The translations under genes and the position numbers were made by a program. Positions 8,622 through 17,070 of a DNA stretch of 58,815 bases are shown piece by piece. The stretch covers positions 1 through 58,815 of the forward strand of contig JBFMHB010000009.1 of NCBI GenBank assembly GCA_040752915.1. Reading direction: 5' to 3'. Source of the stretch: Acidobacteriota bacterium. Lineage in GTDB: Bacteria > Acidobacteriota > UBA4820 > DSQY01. Below the pieces are notes generated by a model. It saw only the letters and a list, made by a program, of their open reading frames with translations, did no database searches and was not told the origin of the DNA. How positions within the stretch are numbered: the first letter of the stretch is position 1; each line of letters begins with the position of its first letter.

Positions 8622-8753
8622 GTGAATCTCCCCGTTCGCGAGGGCCCTGGGTCATATGGCGCGGCCGCCGGCTCTCCCGCGGCGTTCCGTTCCGATGGGC
8701 CCTCAACGCGGCGACGATTGTATCCCAGGATGGGTCGAGTCGGGGAGGGTTCA

Positions 8754-11700
8754 ATGAAGGAAGCGCGACCGGGAGCGGTTCGCCGGAGGTGGAGCGCTGG
8801 TCTGACCGCGGTTCTCGCGGGGTTTGTCCTCCTTTCCCTTCGGGCCGAAGTGGTCGTGGAGTCCGTCGCGCCCCTTTCCGCCCCCGAGAAAGCGGGCCTC
8901 GCGGCGGGGGACCGGCTCGCGCGGGCGGCGGTCCTTTCGGAGGACGGGCGCCCGGGCGAGTGGGTAGTCCTGTCGTCTCCCTTTGCGTGGGAGCGGTTCG
9001 AGGCCTTGAGGGCCGGTTATGGCACCGCCCTTCTCGAGGGCGAGAGAAATGGAACGCCGGTCAACTGGAACCTTGGACCGGGCCGCGGGGGGCTCAAGGT
9101 CTGCCCCGGCCGCAAGGACGTCCGCATGGACGGCTGTTGGGAAAGGGTCCAGGCCGCTCGGAGCGCGGCGTCTGAAAGCCGGTGGCCAGAGGCCCTGAGC
9201 GCTCTGGAAAAGGCCGAAGCCCTGGCGGGCGATCTGCCGACCGAGGTGCTCCCCGGGATCCTACTGGAACGGGGAAACCTGCTTCGCAAACAAGGCGACC
9301 TGGCGGGTGCTGGAGAGGCCTTCGCGCGGGCCGCGGCGATCTGCGCGGCCCGTTACGGCGAGGCGGACCTCTGGAGGGCCGAGTGCCTGTACCGCCAAGG
9401 GGCGGCGGCATGGGTGAGGAGGGACCTCGCCGCCGCCGAACCGCCCCACCGGGAGGCCCTTGCCGCAAGGAGAAAAGCGGCCCCCGGCAGTCCCGACGAG
9501 GCCGAGAGCCTAAACAGCCTGGGCGGTATCGCCTTCGCACGGGCCGATTTCGAAGGAGCCGCGGCCCTTTACGCCGAGGCGCTTGCGCTCTTCGAAAAGT
9601 CCGAACCGGGAGGGGTGGGCTCCAGTAAAGTTCTTTCGAACCTGGGGAGCGTCCACCGGAACCTGGGCGATCTTTCCGAGGCCGAAGAGTACGTCGGACG
9701 GGCCCTGGCGATCCAGCGGCGCCTCGATCCGGGAAGCCTGGTCCTGGCCAATTCGTTGAACAACCTGGGCCTCATCGCCCACGAGCGGGGAGACCTCTCG
9801 AAGGCCGAATCGTGCCACCGAGAGGCTCTGGCCCTCCGCGAACGGCACGACCCCGAGGGCCCGGCCGTGGCCGCCAGCCTGAACAACCTGGCGGGCGTGG
9901 CCGAATCTCGGGGCGACGCGCTGCAGGCCGAAGCGTGGTACGCGCGTGCCGTGGTCCTTATGGAGAAGAAGGCGCCGGGGAGCCTGGATCTGGCCTCCTG
10001 TCTGAGCAACCTCGGGGCCGTTCTGGGGGCCGAGGGCAAGAGCGCCCGGGCCCGGGAAGCCCACCTCCAGGCGCTTGCGATCGAGGAGTCCTTTGCGCCC
10101 GAAGGGGCAGGCGCAGCCGGGAGCCACTTCAACCTGGGCATGGAGGCCCTTCGCACAGGGGACCTAAAGGAGGCGAGGTCCCGCTTCGAGAGGTCCGAGG
10201 TCCTGTTCCGCAAGGCGGCGCCGGGGGGGCTGGGTCTGGCCGGAGCCCTGTATCATGAAGGTCTTCTCGATTTGAAGGGCGGCGACGTCGCCGCCGCCAG
10301 GGCTCTCCTCGAAGAGGCCCTCTCCATCCGCTCCCGCCTTGCCCCTGGAAGCCTGGCCCAAGCGGAGGCCATGCGGGCGCTCGGAGGGGTGGCCACACGG
10401 GAGGGGAAGAGGGACGAGGCCATCTCTTGGTCTCTGCGGGCTCTGGACGCGCTCGACTCCCAGATGGGCCGTCTGGGCGGCTCCCACGAGGTGCGCGCCG
10501 AGTACCGTTCCGGTGTGTTCCCCTTCTACGAAGAGACCATGGACCTCCTGCTGTCCTCCGGGCGAGGCGAGGAGGCCTTCTCGGCGCTGGAGCGCGGGAA
10601 GGCCCGGGTCTTGCTCGAGATCCTCGGAGATCGGGATCTCCACCGGTCCATTCAGGTGTCCCCGGATCTGGCGCGGGAGGGGCGCCGGCTCGACAGGGCT
10701 TGCGGGCGGGTCCTGGAGGCCCTTGCGGAATCAGGAGAAGAGGCCGGCTCTGCGGGTTTCAAACGCCTGACGCTCCGCCTCTCCGAACTGCGCGCCGAGC
10801 GGGCGGCTTTGGCCGTCAAGGTGCGCGAGCAGTCGCCGGCCTTCGCTTCGCTGGCCTATCCGAGGCCGCTCGGGGTGGAGGCCGTCCAATCTCGGCTCTC
10901 CAAAGGGACCTGCCTCGTGGCCTATTCCGTGGGGGAGTCCTCCACGCGCCTCTTCGCCGTGGCCTCGGGCGGCGGCTTTCGAGCGGTCGTCCTCCCCGTC
11001 GGACGGGACGCGCTCGGACAGAGGGTAAGCGCCTTTCGGGAGGCCATCTTGGAGGCCCGGAGCCCGGCGCGGAGCATCCACCGGGTCACGGCGCGGGGGC
11101 AGGACCTCTACGATCTCCTTCTGGGCCCCGTCGATGCGATCGTCGGCCCCTCGCGCCATCTCGTGATCGTGCCCGACGGGCCTCTGCACGGCCTTCCCTT
11201 CGGTGCTCTCGGCTCCAAGAGGGACGGATCCTTCCTCGGGGCGCTGAAGACCCTTTCCGTATCCCCTTCCGCCACGGCCTACGTCGAACTGGGCGGGCTG
11301 CTGAAAGCGACTTCCCAAGACGGGGCGGTGGCCGCATTCGCGTATAGCGGTGAGGAGGGCACGGCTCGCCCGAGCCTCGCCGCCACACTCCCGGAGGCCC
11401 GCGAACTCGGCCGCCTCGGTCGGGAATGTCGCTTCTTCCAGGGGGAGGAAGCGACGGAGAAGCGCTTTCGGGAGGCCGCCAGAGCCTCCTCAGTGCTCCA
11501 CGTCGCCTGTCACGCCACCCTGGACAACCGCTTTCCCATGAATTCCTGCCTCCTCCTCGAGCACACGCTCGACGGGCGCCCCGAGGAAGACGGGCGGGTA
11601 CGTGCCTGGGAAGTGCTCGAGGAGATGAGAATACCGGCTCGACTGGTGGTCCTGTCGGCCTGCGAGACGGGTCTGGGGAGCGAGGTGGCAGGGGAGGGCC

Positions 11701-11948
11701 TTCTGGGCCTCGTGCGCGCATTCCACGCCGCGGGAGCGCCCGCGGTGGCGGCTTCCTTGTGGAAGGTGGAGGATTCCGCTACGGCGCGTCTGATGGGGGC
11801 CTTCTACGAGCACCTCGGACGGGGCGCGGGCCCTTCCGAAGCCCTTCGGAAGGCCCAGTCCGCCCTGCGAGACGGAAAGGCTACAGGCCTCCCGCTCCCC
11901 CCTTACTACTGGGCCGCCTTTCAAATCTACGGACGGGGGGAAGGCTGA
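8754..11948 (+). CDS. PDZ-TPR-CHAT protein (caspase-like protease domain)
   Basis: A 1064-residue protein. ATG 8754 follows GGGGAGGG and gives an N-terminal signal anchor (about 12-30); the open frame upstream is antisense to the sigma and anti-sigma genes. A PDZ-like segment (about 36-75, ending KAGLAAGDRLARA) is followed by tandem TPRs (about 130-560, with repeated SLNNLG and LSNLG helices). A CHAT domain occupies about 770-1064, with the clan CD dyad H920 (VLHVACHATLDNRF) and C970 (VVLSACETGLGS). CHAT domains are caspase/separase relatives, several acting as proteases in signalling or defence. The substrate is unknown. Divergence from an ECF sigma/anti-sigma pair suggests shared control. 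Both catalytic residues are intact. Confidence 0.93.
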   Translation: MKEARPGAVRRRWSAGLTAVLAGFVLLSLRAEVVVESVAPLSAPEKAGLAAGDRLARAAVLSEDGRPGEWVVLSSPFAWERFEALRAGYGTALLEGERNGTPVNWNLGPGRGGLKVCPGRKDVRMDGCWERVQAARSAASESRWPEALSALEKAEALAGDLPTEVLPGILLERGNLLRKQGDLAGAGEAFARAAAICAARYGEADLWRAECLYRQGAAAWVRRDLAAAEPPHREALAARRKAAPGSPDEAESLNSLGGIAFARADFEGAAALYAEALALFEKSEPGGVGSSKVLSNLGSVHRNLGDLSEAEEYVGRALAIQRRLDPGSLVLANSLNNLGLIAHERGDLSKAESCHREALALRERHDPEGPAVAASLNNLAGVAESRGDALQAEAWYARAVVLMEKKAPGSLDLASCLSNLGAVLGAEGKSARAREAHLQALAIEESFAPEGAGAAGSHFNLGMEALRTGDLKEARSRFERSEVLFRKAAPGGLGLAGALYHEGLLDLKGGDVAAARALLEEALSIRSRLAPGSLAQAEAMRALGGVATREGKRDEAISWSLRALDALDSQMGRLGGSHEVRAEYRSGVFPFYEETMDLLLSSGRGEEAFSALERGKARVLLEILGDRDLHRSIQVSPDLAREGRRLDRACGRVLEALAESGEEAGSAGFKRLTLRLSELRAERAALAVKVREQSPAFASLAYPRPLGVEAVQSRLSKGTCLVAYSVGESSTRLFAVASGGGFRAVVLPVGRDALGQRVSAFREAILEARSPARSIHRVTARGQDLYDLLLGPVDAIVGPSRHLVIVPDGPLHGLPFGALGSKRDGSFLGALKTLSVSPSATAYVELGGLLKATSQDGAVAAFAYSGEEGTARPSLAATLPEARELGRLGRECRFFQGEEATEKRFREAARASSVLHVACHATLDNRFPMNSCLLLEHTLDGRPEEDGRVRAWEVLEEMRIPARLVVLSACETGLGSEVAGEGLLGLVRAFHAAGAPAVAASLWKVEDSATARLMGAFYEHLGRGAGPSEALRKAQSALRDGKATGLPLPPYYWAAFQIYGRGEG

Positions 11949-12095
11949 GGCGCGAAGTCCAGAGCACGAGGGGACACAAGAGCGATGAGCGGGTGCAGGC
12001 TTCGAAGGCGAGGGTCGGAGAAGGCCGTCAGCCGTGGCTGTGCCTGAGATTCTCGTTCCCCGGACTTTCTCGGAGACCCTCCTTCTCCCTGCTCG

Positions 12096-12121
12096 CCTGC
12101 TCACTTACTCAATTGCTCGCT
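12096..12121. repeat. Second ACTTACTC-type block
   Basis: CTCACTTACTCAATTGCTC lies between the convergent CHAT and proline dehydrogenase genes and resembles the microsatellite at 4239. The rest of the 184-bp gap shows nothing else. Confidence 0.5.
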
Positions 12122-12132
12122 TTCTGACGCCC

Positions 12133-13044
12133 TCAATGGCCCCTCACGAAGAGGTTCTTCAGAACGAGCAGGGACATGGAAGGGCTCTCCAGCATGCGGC
12201 GGCGCAGGTACGCGATGGCGTCGTCCCAGTCGGAGGCGAAGGGGACGTATAGACGCACCGTCTCGCCGGCGGCGACGAGTTCCTTCTGGACGCGGTCCCG
12301 GGGGACGCCGAGGAGCATCTGGAATTCGTAGCGGTCCTTCAGAACGGCCTTCCGGCGGAGGAGGTCCCGGGCCTTGGCGAGGTACTCCATATCGTGGGTG
12401 GCGACGCAGACGTAGTGGCCACGATCGAGGAGCTTCTCGATGAGAAGCAAGAGGTTTTCCTTCATCTGCCGCCGGTTTGTCAAGGCCTTGTCGGGGCCCA
12501 CGTTGTATATGCCGATGCAGGCCCGCACGTGGGCGTTCAGCCCGTCGAGACGGTCCACGTCGTCGAGAGTGCGGTGAAGACGGGACTGGAGGACCGTGCC
12601 CAGAATCGGGTACTTGGGTTTGAGGTCCCGGTAGAGGTCCAAGGTGAAGTCCGTCAGGTCCGTGTCCTCCATGTCCACCGTGAGACCCCTTCCGGCGGCC
12701 TGGCAGGCGGCGGCCATTTCCTCCACGTTCCGGCGGCAGAGGTCCGGACTGACGTAGAAACCGAAATGGCCGGGTTTGATGGACAAGGTGCAGTAGCCTC
12801 GAGTCTTCACGGCCTCCAGGGCCCTCAGGTAGTTCTCCACGGCCCCGCGGACCTTGGCTTCGGTCTTCTCGGCTTCGCCCAAGACGTCAAGGGTCGTGTG
12901 AATGCCGCGCTCCTCGAACAAGCGATCCGCCACGGCCAATCCCTTGTCCAGCGAGTCGCCGGAGACGTACGGGGCGGCGAAGACGCGGACGAGACGCCCC
13001 GGAATCAGGTTGACGATGGATTTCTTCACGGCGTACAGGGACAT
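12133..13044 (-). CDS. Monofunctional proline dehydrogenase
   Basis: A 303-residue FAD-dependent (beta/alpha)8-barrel enzyme oxidising proline to pyrroline-5-carboxylate. It matches the short stand-alone form rather than bifunctional PutA. Family signatures include YCTLSIKPGHFG, TVDMEDTDLTDFTLDLYRDL, CIGIYNVGPDKA, CVATHDMEY and the C-terminal YEFQMLLGVPRD box. Start 13044 (MSLYAVKKS) follows GAGGAGG at 7 bp. The frame runs on upstream, but that sequence overlaps the divergent promoter region and is not protein-like. No P5C dehydrogenase gene is adjacent, so the second step must be encoded elsewhere. Confidence 0.92.
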   Translation of the reverse strand: MSLYAVKKSIVNLIPGRLVRVFAAPYVSGDSLDKGLAVADRLFEERGIHTTLDVLGEAEKTEAKVRGAVENYLRALEAVKTRGYCTLSIKPGHFGFYVSPDLCRRNVEEMAAACQAAGRGLTVDMEDTDLTDFTLDLYRDLKPKYPILGTVLQSRLHRTLDDVDRLDGLNAHVRACIGIYNVGPDKALTNRRQMKENLLLLIEKLLDRGHYVCVATHDMEYLAKARDLLRRKAVLKDRYEFQMLLGVPRDRVQKELVAAGETVRLYVPFASDWDDAIAYLRRRMLESPSMSLLVLKNLFVRGH

Positions 13045-13087
13045 CGTGCCCCTCCTCACGCGGCGGGGCTTCGGGCCCCGAGGCCGG

Positions 13088-13096
13088 AGTATAGCA
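13088..13096 (-). promoter_or_regulatory. Extended -10 element for proline dehydrogenase
   Basis: The minus strand reads TGCTATACT, an extended -10 box, about 45 bp before ATG 13044. No -35 match is seen. Confidence 0.45.
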
Positions 13097-13186
13097 CCGG
13101 GAAGGGTCCTCCCTCCTCGTTCTCGGCCTTGCGCGGGGTTGGGCCTGGGGGAAAACCCCCCTTGCCCGGGCAGGTCCGGAGGGGCC

Positions 13187-13215
13187 TTGAAGGCGTTGAT
13201 TTCTTTGGATATGCT
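13187..13215 (+). promoter_or_regulatory. Promoter of the DUF1015-serA-serC operon
   Basis: TTGAAG, 17-bp spacer, TATGCT; predicted transcript start near 13222, about 70 bp before ATG 13291. It reads toward the serine operon. Confidence 0.65.
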
Positions 13216-13290
13216 GACCTTCCGGCCGGGAGCCATCGCGGGCGCTCCGGGCCTCCACCCCACATCCGGAGCCCGCCAGAGGGTCGCCGC

Positions 13291-14532
13291 ATGTCGAAGT
13301 TGAAGCCGTTCCGCGGCTACAGGCCCAGGCCTGACCTCGCGGAGAAGATCGCCAGCCACCCCTATGACGTCATTGACTCGGACGAGGCCAGGAATCTGGC
13401 CCGGGGCAATCCCTACTCCTTTCTCCACGTGGGCAAGCCCGAAATCGACCTGGACCCCTCCGTTCCCCTCTACGACGATCGCGTTTACGCTCAGGGCGTG
13501 GAGAACCTCCGCCGCTTCATCGCCGAGGGAGTCCTGCTCAAGGAGCCCCAGCCCTGCTTCTACGTATACCAGCAGAGGATGGGAGACCACGTCCAGGCGG
13601 GCCTCGTTGGCCTATGCGCCGTCACCGAGTACGAAAACGGTCTCATCAAGCGCCACGAGTTCACGAGGAAGGACAAAGAGGACGACCGCACGCGCCACGT
13701 GATGGAGCAGAACGCCAATGCGGAGCCGGTCTTCCTGACTTACCGGGCGGTTCCCGCCATCGACGAGATCGTGGACCGCGCCCGCTCCTGCGATCCCGTC
13801 TACGACATCGTGACCGACGACGGCTTCGGCCACACGGTCTGGGTGATCGCCGACGAAGAGGACCTGAAGGACATCGAGCGCCTCTTCGCCGAAAAGGTCC
13901 CCGCCCTTTACGTGGCCGACGGCCACCACCGCACCGCCGCCGCCGTCCGGACGGGCCAGGCTCTGCGCACCAGGGCCGCCGCACGCACGGGGGAGGAGCC
14001 CTTCGAGTACTTCATGGCCGTGGTCTTCCCCCACGACCAGTTGAAGATCCTCGACTACAACCGCGTGGTGAAGGACCTCAACGGCCTGAGCCCGGAGGCT
14101 TTCCTTGCGAAGATCGGAGGGGCCTTCTCCGTGGAAAAGGGCGTCGCGCCCAAACCCGAACGCCCGGCCACGTTCGGAATGTACCTGGGCGGAGAGTGGT
14201 ACCGCCTGGCGGCCCGCCCGGGCACCTATCCGGCGCAGGACCCGGTGAAGGGGCTGGACGTTTCCATCCTCCAGGACAACCTGCTGGGGCCCGTCCTGGG
14301 GATCGCGGACCCGCGCACCGACAAGCGCATCGATTTCGTCGGGGGGATCCGCGGGACGAAGGAGCTGGAGCGTCGGGTCAAGGAGGGCTGGGCCGTGGCC
14401 TTCGCCCTCTATCCCACGAGCCTGCCCCAGCTCATGGCGGTGGCGGACGCGGGGCAGGTCATGCCGCCCAAGTCCACGTGGTTCGAGCCCAAACTGAGAA
14501 GCGGGCTCATCGTGCGGCTTATTGAGGATTAG
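13291..14532 (+). CDS. DUF1015 family protein in a serine operon
   Basis: A 413-residue protein of the DUF1015 family, near the usual family length. It opens with KPFRGYRPRPDLAEKIASHPYDV and carries a VADGHHRTAAAV box (D210-R214). This DGHHR box resembles the ParB/sulfiredoxin-like motif of free-serine kinases (SerK/SbnI), an analogy made here rather than an established assignment. ATG 13291 is chosen because it gives the standard N-terminus and follows GAGGG; the frame upstream is antisense to proline dehydrogenase. It is first in an operon with serA and serC, a linkage recurrent in other bacteria, which suggests a role in phosphoserine chemistry. Biochemical function is unproven. Confidence 0.88.
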   Translation: MSKLKPFRGYRPRPDLAEKIASHPYDVIDSDEARNLARGNPYSFLHVGKPEIDLDPSVPLYDDRVYAQGVENLRRFIAEGVLLKEPQPCFYVYQQRMGDHVQAGLVGLCAVTEYENGLIKRHEFTRKDKEDDRTRHVMEQNANAEPVFLTYRAVPAIDEIVDRARSCDPVYDIVTDDGFGHTVWVIADEEDLKDIERLFAEKVPALYVADGHHRTAAAVRTGQALRTRAAARTGEEPFEYFMAVVFPHDQLKILDYNRVVKDLNGLSPEAFLAKIGGAFSVEKGVAPKPERPATFGMYLGGEWYRLAARPGTYPAQDPVKGLDVSILQDNLLGPVLGIADPRTDKRIDFVGGIRGTKELERRVKEGWAVAFALYPTSLPQLMAVADAGQVMPPKSTWFEPKLRSGLIVRLIED

Positions 14533-14630
14533 TATTGGGGGAGGCCGATCGTAGGGACAGGGATGGAGAGGCTCAACGTTTCCATTCCCCCCCTCCCTCT
14601 CGTCTTCCCTGTCCAAACGGAGGGTAAGCG

Positions 14631-15500
14631 ATGAAGATCCTGATTGCGGACGCGTTCGACAAGGGGCTCCCCAAGAGGCTGGAGCGTTTCGGCGAAGTGT
14701 TCGAAGACATGGGCCGATTGGCGGAGGCGGAAGTTCTGCTGATCCGCTCCAAGACCAAGGTGACGCCCGACCTGATCGAGAAGGCCCCGGCCCTGAAACT
14801 CGTGATTCGGGGGGGGGTGGGGCTGGACAACGTGGACAAGGCCGCGTGCAGCGCGCGGGGCATCGAGGTGATGAATACGCCCGAAGCTTCCTCGGTGGCC
14901 GTGGCCGAGTTCGCCATGGCGCTCATGCTGGCCATCCCCAACCGCATCGTGGAAGCCCACACCTCCATGAAGGAGGGGAAGTGGCTCAAGAAGGAGCTCA
15001 AGCGCACGGAACTCTACCAGAAGACCCTCGGCCTCCTCGGGGTGGGCCGCATCGGCTCCGAGGTGGCTACCCGGGCCAGGGCCTTCGGCATGACGGTGAT
15101 CGCGTACGACCCCTACCTCAAGGAGCACCCCGTGGCGCGCCTCGTCCCCCTGGACGAACTCCTCGCCAAATCGGACTACATCTCCTTCCACACGCCGCTG
15201 ACCGAGGAGACCCGTGGCATGGTCAACGCGGCCCTCATCGGCAAAATGAAGGACGGGGTCATCCTGATCAACACCGGGCGGGGCAAGATCCTCGACGAGG
15301 CGGCCCTGGCGGAGGCCCTGAAGAGCGGAAAGGTGGCCGCCTACGGCACCGACGTATGGTCCAGCGACCCGCCCCCCGCCGACTGCCCCCTGCTGACGGC
15401 GCCCAACGTCCTCATGGCGCCCCACATCGGGGCCTCCTCCAAGGAGAACCTCCTGCGCATCGGCGACATCGTGGTCGAGATCCTGAAGAATCGGAAATGA
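14631..15500 (+). CDS. serA: D-3-phosphoglycerate dehydrogenase, short form
   Basis: A 289-residue D-isomer 2-hydroxyacid dehydrogenase, the NAD-dependent first step of serine synthesis from 3-phosphoglycerate. The Rossmann motif GLLGVGRIGSEVA, the substrate loop RGGVGLDNVD and catalytic R217 (NTGRGKILDE) and H265 (APHIGASS) are present. The usual catalytic glutamate is aspartate (D246 in DVWSSDPP). No ACT domain is present, so allosteric serine inhibition by the long-form route is not expected. Position between DUF1015 and serC makes serA far likelier than another 2-hydroxyacid dehydrogenase. The 98-bp gap upstream shows no terminator. Confidence 0.88.
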   Translation: MKILIADAFDKGLPKRLERFGEVFEDMGRLAEAEVLLIRSKTKVTPDLIEKAPALKLVIRGGVGLDNVDKAACSARGIEVMNTPEASSVAVAEFAMALMLAIPNRIVEAHTSMKEGKWLKKELKRTELYQKTLGLLGVGRIGSEVATRARAFGMTVIAYDPYLKEHPVARLVPLDELLAKSDYISFHTPLTEETRGMVNAALIGKMKDGVILINTGRGKILDEAALAEALKSGKVAAYGTDVWSSDPPPADCPLLTAPNVLMAPHIGASSKENLLRIGDIVVEILKNRK

Positions 15501-15610
15501 CTCACGGCAAGGAAGGGAAGTTCGGGAGAAGGAATCCGTCGCATGGGGAAGGAAACCCTCCCATCCTCCCGTACTCCCGGCAAAATGGTCCGAACGATTA
15601 GGAGATGACG

Positions 15611-16708
15611 ATGGCAAAGCGGGTGATCAACTTCTACGCGGGGCCGGCGGGTCTTCCCCTCCCGGCGCTGGAACGGGCCCAGGCTGAACTCCTGGATTTC
15701 GAAAACACGGGCATGTCGGTGATGGAGATCTCCCACCGGGCGAAGGAGTACGACGCCGTCCACAACGAGGCCATTTCCCTCGTGAAGGAGCTCCTGAACG
15801 TCCCCGACAACTACAAGGTCCTCCTTCTCCAGGGGGGGGGGAACCTCCAGTTCGCCATGTTGCCCATGAACCTCCTTCATTCGGGGCGCAAGGCCGACTA
15901 CATCGTGACGGGCTCGTGGGCCAAGAAGGCCTACAAGGAGGCCGTGATCGTGGCCGGCGAAAACGCCCGCTGCATCGCCTCCACCGAGCCCGAGAAGTTC
16001 TGCCGCCTGCCCCGGCCCGAGGAGATCAAGGTCAACGCGGATGCCGCCTACGTCCACATCTGCTCGAACAACACCATCTACGGGACGCAGTGGAAGACCT
16101 TTCCCGAGACGGGGGGCATCCCCCTGGCCGCCGACATGTCCAGCGACTTCATGTGGCGCCCCTTCGACGTAAAGCCCTTCGGCTTCATCTACGCCGGCGC
16201 CCAGAAGAACCTGGGCCCCTCGGGACTGGTGGTGGCCCTCATCCGGGACGACGTTCTGGAGATGTGTACGGACAAGATCCCCACCATGCTCCGGTACAGG
16301 ATCCACGCGGACAAGAACAGCCTTTTCAACACCCCGCCCTGCTTCTCCATCTACATCCTGCGCAACGTCCTCAGCTACAACAAGCAGATCGGCGGCCTCG
16401 AGGTCATCTACAAGAACAACCTGAAGAAGGGCGAGCTGCTGTACGGCTGCATCGACCGCCACGCGGGCTTCTACAAGCCCTGGGTCACGGTGAAGGAAGA
16501 CCGCTCCTACATGAACGTGGATTTCTTCCTCCCCACCGAGGACCTCACCGCGGCCTTCATCGCCGAGGCCAAAAAGAACGGCATGGTGGGCCTCAAGGGC
16601 TATCGCGACCTCGGAGGCATCCGGGTCTCCATGTACAACGCCGTCACCGTTCCCCAGATCGAGACCCTTGTTTCCTTCATGGAGGAGTTCGTCAAGAAGA
16701 ACGGCTGA
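15611..16708 (+). CDS. serC: Phosphoserine aminotransferase
   Basis: A 365-residue class V PLP aminotransferase making phosphoserine from phosphohydroxypyruvate and glutamate. K199 (YAGAQKNLGPSG) is the Schiff-base lysine; FYAGPAGLP, SHRAKEY and the TIYGTQW segment are typical SerC features. ATG 15611 is preferred over ATG 15605: the AGGAG site at about 15600 directly abuts the upstream ATG but is 6 bp from the second. It is last in the serine operon and is followed by an intrinsic terminator. Confidence 0.95.
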   Translation: MAKRVINFYAGPAGLPLPALERAQAELLDFENTGMSVMEISHRAKEYDAVHNEAISLVKELLNVPDNYKVLLLQGGGNLQFAMLPMNLLHSGRKADYIVTGSWAKKAYKEAVIVAGENARCIASTEPEKFCRLPRPEEIKVNADAAYVHICSNNTIYGTQWKTFPETGGIPLAADMSSDFMWRPFDVKPFGFIYAGAQKNLGPSGLVVALIRDDVLEMCTDKIPTMLRYRIHADKNSLFNTPPCFSIYILRNVLSYNKQIGGLEVIYKNNLKKGELLYGCIDRHAGFYKPWVTVKEDRSYMNVDFFLPTEDLTAAFIAEAKKNGMVGLKGYRDLGGIRVSMYNAVTVPQIETLVSFMEEFVKKNG

Positions 16709-16730
16709 TCCCCCGCACCGTTCCTCCAGG

Positions 16731-16763
16731 GCCGCCCGCCTCGCGCGGGCGGTCTTTCTTTTG
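16731..16763 (+). terminator. Intrinsic terminator of the serine operon
   Basis: Perfect 8-bp stem CCGCCCGC/GCGGGCGG with a five-base loop, followed by TCTTTCTTTT, 23 bp after the serC stop. Confidence 0.9.
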
Positions 16764-16789
16764 TGTGAGACGTGAGACGTGAGGCGGAA

Positions 16790-16910
16790 GGGCATTTCGA
16801 ATTGCGAATTCTGGATTTGGAATCATGCCTGTCCAAGATTTTTTTGCGCGTCTTATGCTGCCTGCCTTCCGGAGCAAAGCGGAGGAAGGCGCGTCCCGGC
16901 GCCGCCGGCG
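16790..16910. repeat. Dispersed repeat, copy 2
   Basis: AATCATGCCTGTCCAAGAT at 16821, then a T-tract, GCGCGTCTTATGC and the GCCTTCC...GGAAGGC stem with the following GCGCGTCCCGGCG, all nearly identical to 2576-2655. The right inverted end seen in copy 1 is not found here, so this copy looks truncated. It lies just 5' of the histidine kinase gene. Confidence 0.65.
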
Positions 16911-17070
16911 CAACGCCAGAGGAGAGGGAGGGGGAAAGAAAAGGGCGTTTTGGATTTGTGAATGAGGGGGCGAAGGGCGGTGGGGACGCCCGAATCGGAA
17001 AAGGAGCCGGGCCGGGGAGGTACGTCCCCTGTGGTAAACTGGGCCCCCTCGCAACGGGCGGAGGTTCGGC

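Larger units (their letters stand above)
16709..17070. other. Intergenic spacer with terminator and repeat copy
   Basis: This 362-bp gap holds the serC terminator, a GAGACGT doublet (16768-16782), a degenerate GGCGGAAG/GGATTTGG block and copy 2 of the hairpin repeat. No gene is supported. Confidence 0.7.

Noticed and set aside
7671-8753. N-terminal extension of the CHAT protein by 361 codons
   Set aside because: The extension is antisense to the sigma and anti-sigma genes and has no site before it; ATG 8754 has GGGGAGGG and a signal anchor.
12394-13290. N-terminal extension of DUF1015 by 299 codons
   Set aside because: It is antisense to proline dehydrogenase; the standard DUF1015 start lies at 13291.
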